Position numbers and translations under genes: made by a program. Positions 1-8,279 of a DNA stretch of 64,000 nt are shown here, piece by piece. The number at the start of each line of letters is the position of its first letter. Positions within the stretch are counted from its first letter, which is position 1. Below the pieces are notes generated by a model. The model saw only the letters and a list, made by a program, of their open reading frames with translations. It was not told the DNA's origin and ran no database searches. The DNA is from Saccharicrinis sp963677655 (lineage in GTDB: Bacteria; Bacteroidota; Bacteroidia; Bacteroidales; Marinilabiliaceae): NCBI GenBank assembly GCA_963677655.1, contig OY782088.1; one strand, written 5' to 3'.

Positions 1-648
1 TTTACAATCAATTTCACTGTCTTCCATTCGTCCTTGAGCTGCACCACAAGAACCAGCAGGTCCAATAATAACATCATCTCCCGGACGCCAGTCTGCCGGT
101 GTTGCCACGCCAAATTCATCTGCTGCTTGCAATGCAACAATCACTCTGTATAATTCATCAAAGTTTCTGCCTAAACTAAGTGGGTAATAAATTATAGTTC
201 TGATAATTCCTTTAGGATCAATAAAAAATACAGCTCTTACTGCTTTAGTAGAATCCTCATTCGGTTGAATCATTCCATATTTCTTGGCAACATCCATTTT
301 AATGTCTTCAATTAAAGGAAACTTAACCTCAACATCTTTCATTCCTTTGTACTCAATTTTTTCTTTAATAGTACGTAACCATGCGATATGGCTATATAAT
401 CCATCAATAGAAAGTCCTACAAGCTTGCAATTTGCCTGGTTAAATTTTTCTTCCATTGTAGCAAAAGTCATAAATTCTGATGTGCATACAGGAGTGAAGT
501 CAGCAGGGTGACTAAAAAGAATTACCCATTCGCCTTTAAAATCAGAAGGAAAATTAATTTCACCCTGAGTTGTTACAGCTTTAAATTCCGGTGCAGGATC
601 GCCAATTCTTGGCATACTAACTACTTGTTCTTCTTGAGTATTTTCCAT
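1..648 (-). CDS. Peroxiredoxin (AhpC/TSA family), C-terminus cut by window edge
   Basis: This is a thiol peroxidase that reduces hydrogen peroxide and organic hydroperoxides in the cytoplasm. The frame is open from the ATG at 646-648 to base 1, 216 codons without a stop. The peroxidatic cysteine lies in the motif HPADFTPVCTSEF at about residues 48-60, and the substrate-pocket region GLSIDGLYSHIAWL follows. Towards the cut end it reads GPAGSCGAAQGRMED, with further cysteines in a C-terminal extension. Long C-terminal extensions like this are typical of the Prx6/archaeal-type 1-Cys or atypical 2-Cys branch. It is the last gene of a minus-strand set with katG, a PerR-like regulator and a small Cys-rich gene, so peroxide-induced expression is likely. 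The family is certain; the subclass is inferred. Confidence 0.93.
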   Translation of the reverse strand, partial: MENTQEEQVVSMPRIGDPAPEFKAVTTQGEINFPSDFKGEWVILFSHPADFTPVCTSEFMTFATMEEKFNQANCKLVGLSIDGLYSHIAWLRTIKEKIEYKGMKDVEVKFPLIEDIKMDVAKKYGMIQPNEDSTKAVRAVFFIDPKGIIRTIIYYPLSLGRNFDELYRVIVALQAADEFGVATPADWRPGDDVIIGPAGSCGAAQGRMEDSEIDCK

Positions 649-688
649 TTTCTTAAAATTTTAATGAATTAAGTTAATTTGTTTATAA

Positions 689-946
689 TTATGCAATTAT
701 TCTTTTTACTTCATCAGACCAGGATTTATCGGTTGTTCCTAGTATTGGTTGTCCGTTTGGCTTCATATTTAAAGGAACATTGTGTGGTCCACCAAGGGCT
801 TTACTTACTTTTTTGCGAACACAAGCATCCTGTAATTTACCTTTACAATAACTATCTATATATCCCTTTAAAGCCTTTTGTAATTTTTCATCTTTCTCAT
901 ATTCCTTAAAAAAGCCACATTTATCAAGGTTTGCGCAATCTTCCAT
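689..946 (-). CDS. Small cysteine-rich protein beside peroxiredoxin
   Basis: An 85-residue protein that I cannot assign to a named family. It has four cysteines in two pairs (CANLDKC near the N-terminus; YCKGKLQDAC near residues 33-42), a helical lysine-rich middle and a short proline/glycine-rich tail. The spacing could bind a metal or form a thiol pair, but nothing proves it. It starts 80 bp after the PerR-like gene and ends 40 bp before the peroxiredoxin on the same strand, so it is probably co-transcribed with the peroxide-defence genes. A role linked to peroxide or metal stress is an inference from this position only. The plus-strand frame overlapping it looks like a shadow. Confidence 0.7.
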   Translation of the reverse strand: MEDCANLDKCGFFKEYEKDEKLQKALKGYIDSYCKGKLQDACVRKKVSKALGGPHNVPLNMKPNGQPILGTTDKSWSDEVKRIIA

Positions 947-1026
947 TTGAGTATTTTTTATACACTATTTAAAACTAGCAGATATGTAGAATCAACATTT
1001 CAAATTGTATGAATTTCATTACAGGT

Positions 1027-1452
1027 TTAGCAATTATCAAAGGTCCCCCTTATTTGAACCGTAAATTCCTTTAAATGAAATCCCTTTATTCTTATTTTTC
1101 TAAAGTATTCATTAAGGAGAGTATCAAGCTCTTCATCTACATAATTCTCTATTATATCACATTCACTACAATATAAATGATGGTGATTTTCCAAAACTCC
1201 ATCATATCTCATAATGTCTCGGTCTGTAGTAATTTTCTTTATTAGTTTATTTTCCAAAAAAGTGTCAAGAGCTTTATAAACTGTTCCTGTAGCAATATTA
1301 GGATTGTTTTTACGAATATATTCTATAATACTATCTGCACTAGGATGGCCCTCTAACTTGTAAATTGCATCAAGAATAGCAATTCTTTGAGGAGTTACTT
1401 TTAATCCTTTGTCAGATAGTATATTTCTTATTTCTTCTGTAGAATATTTCAT
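1027..1452 (-). CDS. perR: PerR/Fur-family transcriptional regulator
   Basis: A 141-residue Fur-family repressor. The N-terminal winged helix carries the family signature (GLKVTPQRIAILDAI, then GHPSADSII and a recognition helix with ATGTVYKALDTF). The metal-binding segment ENHHHLYCSEC, at about residues 88-98, supplies histidine ligands and a CxxC pair that would hold the structural zinc. The usual second C-terminal CxxC is absent; only the last residue is cysteine. It lies 15 bp after katG and upstream of a peroxiredoxin on the same strand, which favours the peroxide-sensing PerR branch over iron-sensing Fur. A palindrome upstream of katG (3749-3761) is a plausible operator. PerR is preferred over Fur from context rather than from a diagnostic residue. 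Confidence 0.85.
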   Translation of the reverse strand: MKYSTEEIRNILSDKGLKVTPQRIAILDAIYKLEGHPSADSIIEYIRKNNPNIATGTVYKALDTFLENKLIKKITTDRDIMRYDGVLENHHHLYCSECDIIENYVDEELDTLLNEYFRKIRIKGFHLKEFTVQIRGTFDNC

Positions 1453-1467
1453 AGATCAAACAAAATA

Positions 1468-3684
1468 TTAAGCTATATCAAATCGATCCAGATTCATTAC
1501 TTTATCCCAAATAGCTACAAAGTCTTTTACAAACTTATCTTTTGCATCAGCACAGGCATACACCTCGGCAATTGCTCTGAGTTCAGAGTTAGAACCAAAA
1601 ACAAGGTCAACTTTAGTTGCTGTCCATTTAATCTTTCCTGATTTACGATCACGGCCATCATAACATTCTTTTGATTCTGGATTAGGCATCCAGGCAGTTC
1701 TCATATCAAGTAGATTAACAAAAAAGTCATTTGTTAGTACTTCCGGTTGATCAGTAAATACACCATGTTTAGAACCATCAAAGTTGGTATTAAGAACCCG
1801 CATTCCTCCCATAAGTACAGTCATTTGTGGAGCTGTTAAAGTAAGAAGTTGCGCCTTGTCAATAAGTGCTTCAGTGCTTGAAATCGCATATTTTTTATTT
1901 TGATAATTTCTGAATCCATCAACAACAGGCTCTAATACACCAAAAGATTCAACATCAGTCAGTTCTTCAGAGGCATCCATTCGTCCAGGAGTAAAAGGCA
2001 CATTTATACTTACACCTGCATCCTTAGCAGCTTTTTCTACTCCAGCACATCCTGCTAAAACAATTAAATCTGCTAACGATACTTTTTTACCATTTGATTG
2101 GGAATCATTAAATTCGTTCTGAATAACTTCCAGTTTTTTTAAAATTTCTTTTAATAATGATGGATTATTTACTACCCAATCCTTTTGTGGAGAAAGTCTG
2201 ATACGGCCTCCATTTGCTCCTCCACGTTTATCTGACCCTCTGAATGTAGAAGCAGAAGCCCATGCTGTTGATACCATTTGGGAAACAGTGAGACCAGAAG
2301 CAATTATTTTTGATTTTAAATCGATAATATCTGTTTCTTCAATCAGTTTATGATCTAATTTAGGAATAGGGTCTTGCCATATCAGATCTTCAGCAGGAAC
2401 CTCAGGACCTAAGTATAGTGTTTTGGGTCCCATGTCACGGTGTGTAAGTTTAAACCATGCACGGGCAAAAGCATCTGCAAATTCAAGTGGATGTTCATAA
2501 AAACGTCTTGATATTTTTTCATAATCAGGATCAAAACGCAACGATAGGTCTGTTGTTAACATGGTTGGACGATGCTTTTTCTTTGGATCCTGAGCATAAG
2601 GTATTTGTCCTTCTGTATCTTTTGCTACCCATTGGTTAGCACCTGCCGGGCTTTTAGTTAATTCCCATTCAAATTCAAACAGGTTTTTAAAGAAATAATA
2701 ACTCCACTTGGTAGGGGTTTGTGTCCAGGTTACTTCAAGTCCACTGGTTATGGTATCGTCTCCTTTTCCTGTTCCAAAAGAACTTTTCCAACCAAGACCT
2801 TGTTCTTCAATTGGTGCAGCTTCAGGTTCCGGGCCTACATGTGATGCGTCTCCCGCTCCATGACACTTACCAAAAGTATGGCCTCCTGCAATTAAAGCAA
2901 CCGTTTCTTCATCATTCATTGCCATACGAGCAAACGTTTCACGAATATCTTTTGCAGCTGCTAGCGGATCAGGATGTCCATCAGGCCCTTCTGGGTTTAC
3001 GTAAATAAGACCCATTTGTACTGCAGAAAGAGTGTTTTCAAGATCTCGATCACCAGAATAACGACTATCGGGTTTGTCGCTTGTTGCCAACCATTCTTTT
3101 TCACTTCCCCAATTTACATCTTCTTCCGGTTCCCAAACGTCGGCTCTTCCTCCTGCAAATCCAAATGTTTTAAACCCCATGGATTCTAAGGCTACGTTAC
3201 CTGCAAGAATCATTAGATCAGCCCACGAAATTTGCTTTCCATATTTTTGTTTTATTGGCCATAACAATCTACGTGCTTTATCTAAACTGACGTTATCAGG
3301 CCAACTATTTAATGGCGCAAATCTTTGTTGTCCGGTTCCTCCGCCACCTCGTCCATCACCTGTTCTATAGGTTCCGGCACTATGCCACGCCATACGAATA
3401 AATAGCGGTCCATAATGACCAAAGTCGGCAGGCCACCAATCCTGAGAGTCTGTCATTAGTGAATGAAGATCATCTTTTAATCCCTTATAATCTAAAGTTT
3501 TAAATTCTTCTGTATAACAAAACTCTTTATCCATAGGATTAGATAATGAAGAGTTTTGTCGTAGAATATTAAGTTTTAATTGATTTGGCCACCAATCTCT
3601 ATTTCTCGTTCCACCTCCTGCAGCAGGTTTTCCAACTGCACCGGTAACCGGACATTTGCTATGATTTTCAGATTTATTTTCCAT
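1468..3684 (-). CDS. katG: Catalase-peroxidase KatG
   Basis: A bifunctional haem catalase-peroxidase that removes hydrogen peroxide. The 738-residue length from the ATG at 3682-3684 is normal for KatG; an upstream in-frame ATG would add 17 residues unlike the family, so the internal start (MENKSENHSKCPV) is chosen. The distal haem pocket is visible in RMAWHSAGTYR, where Arg, Trp and His are catalytic. The tyrosine of the Met-Tyr-Trp adduct is in MGLIYVNPEGPDGHPDP, and the proximal histidine is in IAGGHTFGKCHGAG. The second, haem-less duplicated domain fills the C-terminal half. It is the first gene of the peroxide cluster, followed after 15 bp by the PerR-like gene. Confidence 0.97.
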   Translation of the reverse strand: MENKSENHSKCPVTGAVGKPAAGGGTRNRDWWPNQLKLNILRQNSSLSNPMDKEFCYTEEFKTLDYKGLKDDLHSLMTDSQDWWPADFGHYGPLFIRMAWHSAGTYRTGDGRGGGGTGQQRFAPLNSWPDNVSLDKARRLLWPIKQKYGKQISWADLMILAGNVALESMGFKTFGFAGGRADVWEPEEDVNWGSEKEWLATSDKPDSRYSGDRDLENTLSAVQMGLIYVNPEGPDGHPDPLAAAKDIRETFARMAMNDEETVALIAGGHTFGKCHGAGDASHVGPEPEAAPIEEQGLGWKSSFGTGKGDDTITSGLEVTWTQTPTKWSYYFFKNLFEFEWELTKSPAGANQWVAKDTEGQIPYAQDPKKKHRPTMLTTDLSLRFDPDYEKISRRFYEHPLEFADAFARAWFKLTHRDMGPKTLYLGPEVPAEDLIWQDPIPKLDHKLIEETDIIDLKSKIIASGLTVSQMVSTAWASASTFRGSDKRGGANGGRIRLSPQKDWVVNNPSLLKEILKKLEVIQNEFNDSQSNGKKVSLADLIVLAGCAGVEKAAKDAGVSINVPFTPGRMDASEELTDVESFGVLEPVVDGFRNYQNKKYAISSTEALIDKAQLLTLTAPQMTVLMGGMRVLNTNFDGSKHGVFTDQPEVLTNDFFVNLLDMRTAWMPNPESKECYDGRDRKSGKIKWTATKVDLVFGSNSELRAIAEVYACADAKDKFVKDFVAIWDKVMNLDRFDIA

Positions 3685-3748
3685 AAATAGATTGTTTAAG
3701 GGGTTAAAAATTAATGTTGCAAACAAATTATGCATTATTAATCTAAAG

Positions 3749-3761
3749 GAGAATTATTCTC
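3749..3761. promoter_or_regulatory. Palindrome upstream of katG, possible PerR operator
   Basis: The sequence GAGAATTATTCTC is a near-perfect dyad located 65 bp before the katG start, in otherwise A+T-rich DNA. Fur/PerR boxes are A+T-rich palindromes of similar form, and a PerR-like gene lies directly downstream of katG. Binding is inferred, not shown. Confidence 0.35.
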
Positions 3762-4255
3762 TTTTAAGAGTAAATGAATTTACGAAATATCATACCTAAA
3801 GTCAATTGATATTGGTCTAATTTTGTCTGCTTGCTGTTTTTTTTTTTTTTAGGGATGTAAGTAGATGAAGATTAGCTAGATATAGATGTTGGTTTTATAA
3901 ATGTTGTGGTTGTTTTATATATTATCATGGTTACATATAGTATTAGTAAATTACATGGTTTCTATCTGGAAATTTTACAAAAGGGGGATTTAGCGTTCAT
4001 TTATGCCTTGTACTCTAAGCAATCTTAGATTTGTTGCCTTTTTGTTTTCAGAGCTGTAAATTACTTTTTACCATTCAACCTTTCTACCTTGTTACTCTAC
4101 CTTGTTACTTTCTACCTCTTTTCATATTATTAAAGTACAGTGAAATATGTGTTAAAAAAATTACTGTAATTTTATTGTAACTTTTTTTGCTTCTAATGTG
4201 TTGTTTATGAGGTGTAAATGTTTTTGAGTGAGATTAGGTTTGTGCCCTAAAGTTT
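3762..4255. other. A+T-rich intergenic stretch, no gene seen
   Basis: No convincing coding frame is present. The stretch contains a 15-base poly-T run near 3838-3851 and a short direct repeat (TACCTTGTTACT twice near 4085-4110). It ends where the dispersed repeat begins. Confidence 0.5.
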
Positions 4256-4600
4256 AAAAAAATGGGCGATATTTCGCAAAATCGCAAAAAACGATAAAAA
4301 TATTCCGCAAAATTGTGTTTTGGGGCGAAAATATTCCAGGTTTTGGTGTTTTTCGGTGTTTTTTTGACTTTTCTTTGCTATGTCTTTGCATTCCTTTGCT
4401 AAGGCTTTGCTATTTCTATGCATAGTCATTGCTAATCCTATGCATAGTTATTGCTATTTCTTTGTATTGTGGTTGTATTGTGGTTGTGTTGTCTATGCAC
4501 ATTCTTTGATTGTTCTTTGCGTAGGCATTGCTTCTAAGGAACCGAAGAAAGACCCTAAAATATCCATAATAAAACCATAGTAAGTACAAGGTCATATCCT
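4256..4600. repeat. Dispersed ~500-bp repeat, copy A, left part (split by IS21)
   Basis: This stretch matches 17541-17830 closely along its length. Shared landmarks are AAAATATTCCAGGTTTTG, a run of CTTTGCTA/TTTGCATA-type repeats, GGAACCGAAGAAAGA and ACCATAGTAAGTACAAGG. The match stops at 4600 where the insertion sequence begins and resumes at 7221. Short frames inside it are low-complexity and follow the internal repeats, so I treat it as noncoding. Confidence 0.8.
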
Positions 4601-4687
4601 TTAGATATTCCGGTGATGTTGACCCCTCATTCCGGTCATATTGACCCCCTTGGATTTGGGTAACTAAAAATGATCAGTGTGACAAAA

Positions 4688-5407
4688 TTACATTATTTTT
4701 CTAAGACTTTCTCCTTTAAGCTCTATTCTATGTGAAGTATGCACAAGCCTATCTAAAATAGCATCAGCAATTGTAGCTTCTCCAATGATATCAAACCAGC
4801 TTGCTACTGGTAATTGACTTACAATAACAGTAGCAGCACGAGCATGGCGATCTTCTACTATTTCCATTAAATCCATTTGATGTTGTTTCTCAAGATGAGT
4901 TAATCCAAAGTCATCAAGTATTAACAAGCAGGTTTTTGATATTTTATTCATGAACTGGTGGATTGAACCTTCAATACGAGCCATTTTGGTTTGCTGCAAC
5001 AATTTCTGAACATTGAAGTATGCTACTTTATAACCTTGTGCACATGCGTGATGTCCTAAAGCTGAAGATATAAAACTCTTGCCACATCCAGTAGCTCCTG
5101 TAATTAAAACAGATTCTCCTTTAGAGATATAATCACCTGTTGCTAAGGTTGTAATTAAGGACTTGTTTAATCCTCTGGTTGCATCATACTTTAATTCTTC
5201 TAATGAGGCTTGGTACCTAAAGCGGGCAGTCTTTCTGAGTCTGTCGAAACGACGATTTTCTCTGTCCTGAAGCTCAGCTTGCAAAAGTATTTCAATACCT
5301 TCATTCAATGATAGATCATTGTTTTTTCTGGTTTCTAACATTGCATTCCAACCTTTTTTAAAGCCATACAGACGCAATTGTGATAATTGATTTTCGATAT
5401 TCTCCAT
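4688..5407 (-). CDS. istB: IS21 transposition helper ATPase IstB
   Basis: A 239-residue DnaA/DnaC-like AAA+ ATPase that directs the IstA transposase to target DNA. The Walker A motif is GATGCGKSFISSALG at about residues 103-117 and Walker B is LLILDDFGL at about 160-168. The later SQLPVASW and AILDRLVH segments are typical of IstB. Its start lies 3 bp after the istA stop, so the two are translated from one message. The length is normal for the family and no disruption is visible. Confidence 0.95.
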   Translation of the reverse strand: MENIENQLSQLRLYGFKKGWNAMLETRKNNDLSLNEGIEILLQAELQDRENRRFDRLRKTARFRYQASLEELKYDATRGLNKSLITTLATGDYISKGESVLITGATGCGKSFISSALGHHACAQGYKVAYFNVQKLLQQTKMARIEGSIHQFMNKISKTCLLILDDFGLTHLEKQHQMDLMEIVEDRHARAATVIVSQLPVASWFDIIGEATIADAILDRLVHTSHRIELKGESLRKIM

Positions 5408-5410
5408 TAT

Positions 5411-6976
5411 TTAAAATTTAAATGATAATTGATTATTGTAATATTCCTTCCCCCGGATGTTATTATGTTTTGGAAGGTCTTTATCGGGCTCTTGTTGTGG
5501 ATATTCAGTCATCTTATTTTTGATGATATTTAAAATAAAACCATAACTGAAGTTTTGATTTTCAATGGCCATTTGACAAGCTTTATTAAAGGTATCTGCA
5601 GGAGTGTTTTTACACAAACTAAAAAGACCATCACAGCTTCGATATAGTTGTTCAGGATATTTTTTCTGGGTAAAAATCAATTCTACGAGTTCTCCCAGAG
5701 TTGTAGAAAGCTTTGTAGCCTTGTTTTTATAATACTCAGGACTGCGATTTAAATAATGCTGATGTGTAGAACATAAATGTTCCTTAATGGTGGAGTATCG
5801 TCCTTTTGATAGCTCTCGTTTATGTACAGCCACCAGGTTGTATTTGTAAAAGATGCGCACCATTGAACGAGTATATACAACTTTTAGTTCTTTGCCGATG
5901 TATTGATATGGAGCGCTATAATAGTGCTTATCTTCACCAAGGTATATGTGATTGTTCTGAGCTAGTTTATATTCTTTGTAATACTTTATTTCAAAAGATT
6001 CTTTGGGTAGTTTTTGAAGCAATGGTTTTTCGTTTGATAAAAAGTGTTCCTCTCTGCAATAATCACGTTGTTGCATTCTGGTTTGGTTATGTTTGAGAGT
6101 ATACTCCTTTATGGTCTTATTGAGTTCTGAGAGTGAAAAGAATTGCTGATTGCGAATGCGGGCATATACTCGATTATAAATCAGTTTTACCTGATTTTCA
6201 ACCAACGCTTTATCTTTGGGTTTTCTGGCTCTGGCAGGTACTACAGCCATATTGTAATGGTTGGCAAAATCTTCAAGAACCTGATTAATGCCTGGTTCAT
6301 ATCTATTGGCTTTGGTTACAGCCGACTTTAAATTATCAGGAACAAGAACCTTAGGAGCACCACCTAAACTCTGCAAACAACAAGTAAGCGCATAAATAAA
6401 GTCATCTATGCGTTGACTGGGAACTGCCATACAAAAGCTATAATCAGAGTATGGAAGACAGGCTACAAAGACCTGACATTCGATGATCTCTCCTGTGGTG
6501 GCATCAATGTAAGAAAGCTTCTTGCCTGCATAGTCTACAAATAGTTTTTCTCCAGGTTCATGATGTAATACCATTGATGGATTCTTTGTAAGCAGGTGTT
6601 GGGCTAAATGATAACTAAACTGGCTTAAGCTGTATCCTGATGGATTTGATAAGCGATATTCTTCCCAAAGCAACTGTTTGGTCACACCTGCCTTCTTTAG
6701 CTCCGTTTCAAAATAATCCAGCTTACATTTTAGGTCTTCAAAACGTTGGTCTTTATATGCAGGATTACCAGGATGAAAGACCTTTTCAAGTGCATGATCC
6801 TCCATCTTTAACAGGGTGTTAAGGCTTAACTTTGAACTACGGTATTTAATTAGATAACTCTTAACCGTGTTCTTACTTATGTCCAAATTGCGGGCAATTG
6901 TCTTAATGCCACACCCTTGACTGTGTAATTGTAGTATTTGTTTTACTTGGCTCATTCTTTTAGGTTTTCCTGCCAT
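5411..6976 (-). CDS. istA: IS21 transposase IstA
   Basis: A DDE transposase of 521 residues from the ATG at 6974-6976; a TTG four codons upstream would also be possible. The N-terminal helix-turn-helix (SQGCGIKTIARNLDISKNTV) recognises the element ends. The rve-type catalytic core has its acidic residues in FVDYAGK, VPDNLKSAV and ALVENQVKLIYNRV. The Mu-type C-terminal segment follows. It precedes istB by 3 bp. The frame is intact, so the element may still be mobile, although no activity can be inferred from sequence alone. Confidence 0.95.
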   Translation of the reverse strand: MAGKPKRMSQVKQILQLHSQGCGIKTIARNLDISKNTVKSYLIKYRSSKLSLNTLLKMEDHALEKVFHPGNPAYKDQRFEDLKCKLDYFETELKKAGVTKQLLWEEYRLSNPSGYSLSQFSYHLAQHLLTKNPSMVLHHEPGEKLFVDYAGKKLSYIDATTGEIIECQVFVACLPYSDYSFCMAVPSQRIDDFIYALTCCLQSLGGAPKVLVPDNLKSAVTKANRYEPGINQVLEDFANHYNMAVVPARARKPKDKALVENQVKLIYNRVYARIRNQQFFSLSELNKTIKEYTLKHNQTRMQQRDYCREEHFLSNEKPLLQKLPKESFEIKYYKEYKLAQNNHIYLGEDKHYYSAPYQYIGKELKVVYTRSMVRIFYKYNLVAVHKRELSKGRYSTIKEHLCSTHQHYLNRSPEYYKNKATKLSTTLGELVELIFTQKKYPEQLYRSCDGLFSLCKNTPADTFNKACQMAIENQNFSYGFILNIIKNKMTEYPQQEPDKDLPKHNNIRGKEYYNNQLSFKF

Positions 6977-7029
6977 ATTCAGTATCAATTAGTAGTTGCA
7001 ACTACTAATTAATTTAAACCTAAATCCAA

Positions 7030-7220
7030 GGGGTCAACATGCTCCGTTTTTTTGAAAAGCAATTGATGCAGAGGGATCAATATGCTCCGTTTTTTTTACG
7101 TCACAGAGCAATATTTATCCTCAAATATCATTTAAAGGGGTCAGCATCCGCCGGATTGTCATGCTAAAACCTAGCAGGAACTGGCTTCAGGAAAGGGGGT
7201 CAGCATGTTCAAGAATATCC
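7030..7220. repeat. IS21 right-end subterminal repeats
   Basis: Four related units of the form GGGGTCA(A/G)CATG or GGGATCAATATG lie near 7029, 7074, 7138 and 7197, two of them followed by CTCCGTTTTTTT. Multiple ~20-bp subterminal repeats are known transposase-binding sites in IS21 elements. The left end has two matching units near 4616 and 4636. Confidence 0.65.
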
Positions 7221-7435
7221 ATCCTGGTCATACCATAGAAGCCCAATAAGATTTCAAATAAATAGCTTGTTCTGGTACAAGATTGCATCTTATAGGCATA
7301 AAGTTCAAAATGTAAGTATTTGCTGTCTCTCTATGCCTATAGCTATAATTAATATATAGGTTTGTCAACTTTTTTTCCTTCTCCACAGAACTGTTGCTAT
7401 CAATTATAATAGTTACCGAATGTTTATGCTCATTG
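7221..7435. repeat. Dispersed repeat, copy A, right part
   Basis: It continues the match with copy B (17831-18041) from the IS junction onward. Shared landmarks are ACCATAGAAGCCCAA, the segment GGTACAAGATTGCATCTT (GGTGCAAGATTGTATCTT in copy B), AGGTTTGTCAACTTT and ACCGAATGT(T/G)TATGCTCATT. Similarity ends just after the last landmark. Confidence 0.8.
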
Positions 7436-7756
7436 GGATATTTGAGGAACGCTTGTGGGTAGAGGAAGTAGAGTATAAGGCATTCTATTAGCGTTTAGTT
7501 CTATTAGTATACACTAATAGATGGATATTTGTGCATATTGTTTATTTATAGAATTAACATTTACATTGGTTAATTTTTCGACTCTGTATCTAAAAATTGA
7601 TTATTTTAATATATAAATTTTTTAGTGGTAATTCATATATACAAAAAGACTTAGAAGGAGATCAGAATCTTGTATTAATTGTCATAATTCATAAATGGAG
7701 GACCGCTTTTTATTTAAAATACCAAACATTTATAACAACTTTAAAATCTTATTTTA
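7436..7756. other. Intergenic stretch, no gene seen
   Basis: A+T-rich DNA between the repeat and a possible small membrane protein. The only long frame (from 7597) has no family features and an unconvincing composition. I see no strong hairpin or promoter. Confidence 0.4.
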
Positions 7757-8008
7757 ATGGGACAGATTTACACTTTTTCTTTAATGGTATATCCTGAGTT
7801 TTTAGGATTTATTGTCGGTAATAGCACATCACAACTTTTGATAATTATAGTTACTTTGATAACTATAATGGCTGGAATTTTATTGCTTTTAAAAAAGCGA
7901 GAAAAATCTATTAAAGCAGAAAAATTACGTTTAGAAGAAGAGATAAAAGACAACATAGAAAAATTAAAAATTCAAAAACGCCAGATTAAAGAGGAAATGA
8001 AGAAGTGA
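7757..8008 (+). CDS. Possible small single-pass membrane protein
   Basis: An 83-residue frame I do not recognise. It has one strong hydrophobic segment (about residues 26-45, LLIIIVTLITIMAGILLLL) followed by a charged, coiled-coil-like Lys/Glu-rich tail. That layout is typical of small membrane proteins with a cytoplasmic helix. There is no obvious ribosome-binding site, which is common in Bacteroidota, and no neighbour gives a functional clue. An internal ATG at residue 11 is an alternative start. The opposite-strand frame covers the same hydrophobic segment and is taken as a shadow. It could be non-coding. Confidence 0.4.
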   Translation: MGQIYTFSLMVYPEFLGFIVGNSTSQLLIIIVTLITIMAGILLLLKKREKSIKAEKLRLEEEIKDNIEKLKIQKRQIKEEMKK

Positions 8009-8157
8009 TTAATAATTCGTTTTAATTACTATATGTAAACCTTAAAATGATTCATACACCTTTTTTGTCACTATATAATCATTAGAATGTTTGCTTCTAT
8101 TATGTTTCAAATAATATTTTTATTCTGCCGGGAAATAACAACTTGAAGTAAATAAAC

Positions 8158-8201
8158 CACCACATTACAGTTGTTTTACTAATAAACAGTGCAATGTGGT
8201 G
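8158..8201 (-). terminator. Hairpin after the thioredoxin gene
   Basis: CACCACATT (8158-8166) pairs perfectly with AATGTGGTG (8193-8201). On the minus strand it lies about 80 bp after the stop of the gene ending at 8280 and is followed by GTTTATTT. The loop is long and the U-run weak, so it is only a plausible terminator. Confidence 0.4.
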
Positions 8202-8279
8202 TGCTTTAGTTGTTATTATGGTTCAATGTCCTACAATCTTTTTCAAATAGGCAGGACATGGTATTAATAGCGGCATAGT

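Larger units (their letters stand above)
4601..7220 (-). mobile_element. IS21-family insertion sequence (istA-istB)
   Basis: About 2.6 kb carrying an istA/istB pair. The termini are imperfect inverted repeats: the left end reads GATATTC...GTTGACCCC and the right end, on the opposite strand, GATATTC...GCTGACCCC. Further TGACCCC-type subterminal repeats occur at both ends, as is usual for IS21. The pentamer ATCCT flanks the element at 4596-4600 and 7221-7225 and is a likely target duplication. Comparison with the uninterrupted repeat at 17541-18041 shows the pre-insertion sequence. The exact ends are uncertain by two or three bases. Both genes look intact. Confidence 0.88.

Noticed and set aside
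4247..4580. Short frames inside repeat copy A on both strands
   Set aside because: They follow the internal CTTTGC-type array and are not preserved in the intact copy B.
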